In this document: piece by piece, positions 59,276 through 64,000 of the stretch
Layout of the letters: each line of letters opens with the position of its first letter
Numbering within the stretch: the first letter of the stretch is position 1
NCBI GenBank assembly: GCA_019426215.1
Contig: CM033401.1
Location: 22,449,134 to 22,513,133, forward strand
Origin: Buddleja alternifolia
Lineage: Eukaryota; Streptophyta; Magnoliopsida; Lamiales; Scrophulariaceae
Reading direction: 5' to 3'
Length of the DNA stretch: 64,000 nucleotides
Notes under the pieces: model-generated
Seen by the model: only the letters and a program-made list of their open reading frames with translations
The model's database searches: none
What the model was told of the DNA's origin: nothing
Translations under genes and position numbers: made by a program

Positions 59276-60961
59276 TTGACTGTTACTTTGCTAAAACAAA
59301 AAAATATTAGCATTCAATCATAGATTATATCCACATGAAATTATGAAAATTGTAACGTCACGTGTGCTCCCACTATTTCTCAATTTCCATCACTGCACGG
59401 ACAGAAAGATGGGAAATTCAACAATTTCCAGTGGGCTTGAGCGCAAACGTCCCACCACATTCCACGACTCGTGAGACAATGGGTGGTAACATCTGATCAA
59501 GCGCAACGGCCCAATCCACATCCAGGTGGTTCTCGAGATGTTTGTCTCACATTTTATGTAAATCCCGAGAACATGATGCAATCGTACACAAGTCTGCATT
59601 TAAGTCTGACCCATCAAATTCTCACGCAATAATAGTAGCCAGGTGGTCCCACGACTCATGGACGGCTCCTTAGCGAAACTGAGACCCGTGTGTACTTCTA
59701 GTATAACCGTCTGTCATAGTAGAAGGCCTATTTGTGAGATTAGTACACTTAACTTGCCACCATTTCACGACTCGTGAGACAATGATGACAAGCCGTGCTA
59801 TTCTCTCTCACATCTAATGATGGAAGGTACTGGACCTAATCAAGGGGCTTTCGGGCCCCCGATTTATCCATTTAGGGATTTAATATGGATATGGGATTTT
59901 TCACATAGAAGGTCTCACCATTTTCAGATATTTATCTTTCTTAGGTGATCATGCAACACAGCATACCATATATAAGATACTAATGATAAATAACAATGAG
60001 CATGCCATATATATAAAGCGGTAAATGTGATCCTAGTCAAGCCAATCCTAAAACACCCCGAGCCATCAAGGTGTCGACCAATCTAATCTAAGGACCCAGA
60101 CCCTACATTAAGGTCTTCACAGCATCTCGAACTTGAACGTCTCCATCATCGTCTTCAAAATGTCTTCATCTTCGTCTTGAAATTACAACAATACAAGGGA
60201 AAGGAAACCTCACCCTCTCGTGTACATAAAAAGAAAACTTGGCATGCAGGCCTTAAATTAAAACGACTAGTCTATGGCTCTACCCGGATCACCACATAAT
60301 CACATAATACATGCTCGTATCATGCTTTCATAAACATAAATTTACCGGCTTTAATTAAAGATAATCTAATTCAATTAGTGGACCAACTAATTATTTTCTA
60401 AAAACAAATTTTAGAAAATCCCATGGAAAATCATAATTTTCCATTTATCCAAAAGTTAATTAAATTTCCAAAACTCAAGTATTATTCTATTCTAGGAATC
60501 AGTTAATATCATATTAGTTTTCCAAGAATTAAATAATAAATATAAGTTTTGAAAAACCAATGAAAAAGTCTTTGGCAGCGCACGCGCGGACAATGCTGTT
60601 CGTTGTAACGCGCAATGGCTGCGCATACAGCTAACACACTGTCAGCATGTACTTTTTGCGACGGCGCAGCACCGACGCCTCCCACGCACCGCCGCGCAAA
60701 TGGATGCTCCTCTGCCATGTCCGAACAATTGCTATTCGCGCAATCTTTAATCCAAATTTCCAATTCATCAAATTTATCAAAAACGCAATTCACAGATTAA
60801 CCGAAAAATCCATTTTTTAGATCCAAATTAATTTTCAGATTTAAACGATTTTAATCGGTCCAAAAATAAAATCAGAAAATCCAATCCATTTTACATGCGA
60901 TAAAATAAAATTTAAAGCATATAAACATAAACACATACAAAAAATCCGAGCCATGTCAAAA
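59276..60961 (-). other. element C leader
   Basis: Non-coding. It contains CCAC-TTCCACGACTCGTGAGACAATG words at about 59455-59483 and 59760-59786 and a GC-rich island (60571-60740) with repeated GCGCAA-TGG-TGCGCA-like words in AT-rich surroundings. Confidence 0.6.
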
Positions 60962-60978
60962 CCTTGGCTCTGATACCA
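60962..60978 (-). promoter_or_regulatory. element C primer binding site (initiator tRNA-Met)
   Basis: The minus strand reads TGGTATCAGAGCCAAGG, one base inside LTR C2. Confidence 0.9.
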
Positions 60979-60979
60979 C

Positions 60980-61488
60980 TGTTGGGATCGAAGGTACAAC
61001 CCTCGGGGATGCCGGTGCAGCGGAAGGTATAAAATTAAGAATTAAAACGGCATCCCTGAAATTAGGGCAAAGCGGACATGGTACCATCGGATTCAAAACT
61101 ATCCTAGAGATAAATTTACTCATGTGTACCTCTTGAAGACCAAAAAGCAGCAACGTCTTTTTAAGCAACTCCCTGCTACACCTCTTCGGATAGATTTTCC
61201 CTAGAGCCCCAAGTGTTGCGCCTCTAAGTTTATCCATACCTTAGCTCGTAGCCTCGATTATCTCCACCACTACTAGCAAAGAGAATATCGAATCTTAGCT
61301 TTATGAGAAATAGGTAGGAATATTTTTAGGTGTTCTTCGTAGTCAACACATAAATTGGAAGAATATTTATGAAAGAGGTGGAAGAGAAAAGATGGAGAGA
61401 ATAATCCACAAACTAAATTGTGTAGGATGAATAATGAAAAATTAATTTGACTAACTTCTAAATAAAATATCAATACACACACACACAG

Positions 61489-61537
<49 letters not shown>

Positions 61538-63168
61538 GAGAGTCCACAAAAATATGGAAACTCACACACACATAAATACACGCCTAAATAGGCGTGTATA
61601 TACATATATTCCATATATATATATATTATACTTAGTATCTTCCATCTTATTTCTCTTCCTTAATTAATTGGATACTTTCCAACTAATTAGATATTTCCAC
61701 ATATTTGATATCCTATCAAATACACCATATCTTATCAAATAAGATTTTTCCATATCTACAATATTTATCTTAATATATTTATAAGATCTTTTCATATCAA
61801 TTAGTTACCTAATTAGTTAGAATAGATCCTACTAAATATATTATAGGATAGATATATTAAATATTTATATATATATATATATATAGACTTGGTGAACAAG
61901 ATAAAATCCTCCACCAAATCTATACAGACATACACATGCACGTGTATAATATATACATATATTTATTTTCCTCTTTCACATATTAATTAATTAGATCGCT
62001 AATTAATTAATTAGTCTTTCCCAATTTAATAATCTAATATTAAATTACAAGACTATTATTAATTAAAACCACTTAATTAATTTATTCTTTTTCCCGATTA
62101 ATTAATTGACATTAATTCACAAAGAATTAACTAGCCAATAGGTACTATACTAAGTATTGTGTGTGACCCCTTAGGCTCAGTAAAAAGCTAGCTATAAGTC
62201 CCTCCATAGGCTAGATTAATTATTCATAATAATTAACTAGGCCTTGGATTAATTTCACCAATTAACCCAAGGCACCTATTGGTCATGGTTCGATGTCTAG
62301 CAATGTCGCCACGACTTCCTAGATGTTAACGATGAAAATGCAAACCTATCCAGATTTTGATCTTTGTGTGAGTCGAATACCTTCATCCTTTTCCCGTCTA
62401 AGACCCAGGGTTTGGCGACGGTCGAAACCCTAATAGCCTTGAAAACTATGACTATGTTGGTTCAACTAATGATCTGGTCTGCTACGTAGGGATCACCAAT
62501 CCCTCTTATAAGACAATACTCTGGCCAAAGACTTTTCGATCATTCAGTTTCACTAAACAACATAGGAAATACTGGGTACTCATGACTTTGGGTGATTCCC
62601 CTCCAACTGTCAATTGTTCTGCTGTAGTACCAGACTATACCCAACATACAAGCCGTATGACTCTCCTGGAGTGCACGTGCATATCAAAGCAGAGTGGGTA
62701 GGCCCTTTCCAATGACATCTCAAGTTTAAGGATTATCTCACACTACGAAACCGAAGGACTCCAAGTTCGACAGTACCAACGTGGAATCCTTACGGGGCCG
62801 TTCAATTCCATAATCAAAGTGTGAATCTTCATACATGTTTTGCCATACAAGCTACTAACAATGGAACACGTCGACCTCTTGGGAGAGTTTACATGCATCA
62901 ACAAGTCTTGGCGAGGCTAGTGATATCCCACATCTCACAGCCTCTATGACTTGGAACGAGTTTTAGAATATGGTCTGTGAGAGTATTCCATAGGTATCCC
63001 GATCGCTCCCCTAACAATATGTAATCCATGGGATCTTTATCTATACTCCTTCAGTAGTTGACGATAAAGAATCATTCCGTAATAGGTTTGATATAATCTA
63101 AATGATAAGACTGACACAGTGTTAATATTCAAGTCAACAGATGTCTCGCTAGGCACATAACACTTTCA
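60980..63168 (-). repeat. element C 5' LTR (C2)
   Basis: TGTTGGGATCG to ATAACACTTTCA, similar to C1 along its length. Main difference is an expanded (AC)n(AT)n run at 61473-61533. Confidence 0.9.
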
Positions 63169-63173
63169 CAAAC

Positions 63174-63480
63174 AACCATGGCCCCCCTTCAAGCACATAA
63201 ACCATCAAATCAACAGATTCAAATCTAAAGAAATAAAATCCCGTGTTCGTTGCTTTAACCTCAATCAGACCCTTCCATATTGAATGAGCATATTTCTTAA
63301 CACCAATAAAATATGGTTTCTTTCCAATGTAATATCCCACTAGTGTATTCGACCAACGTTTTATACCTGATTGTAGGATTTTCCCATTTGGACAAACAAA
63401 GGTTTGCCCATTGATGACCTCCGGGGGGAAATTGAGTGAATAGACCTCAAATCCACAAACATAAAACACATAGGCCTCAT
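63174..63480 (-). pseudogene. DUF4283/zinc-knuckle ORF1, N-terminal part
   Basis: Reads FYVCGFEVYSLNFPPEV, TLVGYYIGKKPYF, FYFFRFESVDLMVYVLEGGP and W-L before the insertion point. This is the DUF4283 fold found in plant LINE ORF1 proteins. Stops lie just upstream (about 63500) and no in-frame Met is seen, so the 5' end is probably truncated. Confidence 0.75.
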
Positions 63481-63495
63481 CCCATTTTCACTATT

Positions 63496-63822
63496 CAAAT
63501 ATAGGCCTATGTGGGACCCATTAGCTTTGAAAGGTCCAAAATACCCTTACTAACACTAAAAATAGTGGTCACCCTACTTTATTACGATACTGAAATACTG
63601 GAGATACTGGATTTATTTAAAATCCTGTATAAGGTCCCCTATGTTTTCAATTTATTTATCTATAGTCCCCAAACTTTGAAAATGGTTTATTTTGGCCAAA
63701 AAAACAACAAAAACATCAAAAAACTTGAGAGAAATATTATACATTTTTAAAGAAAAGGGAATCCCAAACCGCTTTTATAAATCTGCATAAAACTTTTATT
63801 GCACTTATAAGTTATTTACATG
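63496..63822. other. no gene recognised
   Basis: AT-rich. Phrases such as AAGGTCCCCTATGTTTTCAA and TAGTCCCCAAACTTTG resemble ends of plant MITEs, but no paired end was located. Confidence 0.4.
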
Positions 63823-64000
63823 CCTGTACCCGATAATATTTTGAACTCTTTTATTGATTGTCTTAATACTTTAAAAAATTTAGATTATAATAATCAAGAA
63901 TTAATATTAGAATTACGAAACCAATTAATAACTAGGAGAGATAATTGGGTTAATACTTATTTTAACAGACCACCTATAGCACGAGATCACCAAAACTATA
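63823..64000 (+). CDS. unassigned ORF, runs off the right edge
   Basis: Open from an ATG at 63823 for 59 codons to the window end, starting MPVPDNILNSFIDCLNTL, with many Asn, Leu and Ile codons ending in A or T. No family was recognised. It may be the N-terminus of a gag-like protein of an AT-rich element or a chance frame; the downstream sequence is needed. Confidence 0.3.

Larger units (their letters stand above)
54518..63168 (-). mobile_element. element C: complete non-autonomous copia-type LTR element
   Basis: LTR C1 (54518-56677) and LTR C2 (60980-63168) flank 4.3 kb with a tRNA-Met binding site and CAAGTGGGAGAT polypurine tract. The duplication CAAAC is at 54513-54517 and 63169-63173. 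Only a decayed gag is recognisable; no protease, integrase or RT motif was seen in 56690-58400. LTR blocks and gag relate it to copia A. Confidence 0.9.
53466..63485 (-). mobile_element. LINE ORF1 copy with poly-A tail, interrupted by element C
   Basis: The minus strand reads an ORF1 frame (63174-63480, then 54512-53803), a tail of about 300 bases without ORF2, and an A-rich end (plus-strand T-rich run 53460-53500). No endonuclease or reverse transcriptase is present. Element C (54518-63168) sits inside the ORF. The sequence TTTCACTATT occurs just outside both ends (53433-53442 and 63486-63495) and might be part of a target duplication, though the left copy lies 20 bases beyond the A-rich tail. 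Confidence 0.65.

Noticed and set aside
61273..61614. Minus-strand 113-codon ORF with hydrophobic and CVCVCVC segments
   Set aside because: Runs through the (AC)n(AT)n microsatellite of LTR C2; repeat-encoded.

Overview
The window looks like nuclear DNA from a large flowering-plant genome, probably a eudicot. It is almost entirely transposable elements: Ty1/copia and Ty3/gypsy LTR retrotransposons, Athila-like non-autonomous LTR elements, a LINE-type ORF1 copy and Mutator-like TIR elements. No intact host gene, rRNA, tRNA or CRISPR array was recognised. All coding assignments come from reading motifs by eye; no search was run. Layout: 1-4256 is the 3' part of a plus-strand Tork-like copia element with a broken gag-pol and its 3' LTR. 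4539-11075 is a minus-strand Ty3/gypsy Tat-type element (3' LTR, polypurine tract, integrase, RNase H) with an accessory gene on the opposite strand that shows intron-like breaks. 11379-14150 is a possible gypsy LTR interrupted by a CCGTGTC-rich foldback element. 14143-15727 is the 3' end of another copia element. 15728-35712 is a minus-strand copia array of the form LTR-internal-LTR-internal-LTR; the two internal regions carry different deletions, and the left LTR was split by the complete Athila-like element E1 (16152-21324, target duplication CTCTC). After an unassigned ORF cut off beside the last LTR (35938-36516), 36712-41342 holds a cluster of foldback elements, three with exact 9-bp target duplications. 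E2 (41699-46384, plus) is a relative of E1. Two adjacent TIR elements (46429-49202 and 49215-51013) lie in a TA microsatellite; the first carries two tandem copies of a fragment resembling the N-terminus of a plant PIRL leucine-rich-repeat gene, plus an AT-rich minisatellite. 51160-52738 is a lone copia LTR next to an ORF1-like relic. The right end is a DUF4283/zinc-knuckle ORF1 copy (minus, 53466 to about 63485) interrupted by a complete 8.65-kb copia-type element with a gag relic but no recognised pol (54518-63168, target duplication CAAAC). A short open frame runs off the right edge. The order of insertion can be read from the nesting: E1 is younger than LTR A1, element C is younger than the ORF1 copy, and the 41-kb MITE is younger than the sequence around it. 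The most striking pattern is in E1 and E2: arrays of GC-rich palindromes with a shared GCCGCGGC core but different flanks, ending exactly 17 bp upstream of a TATAAATA box in three LTRs.
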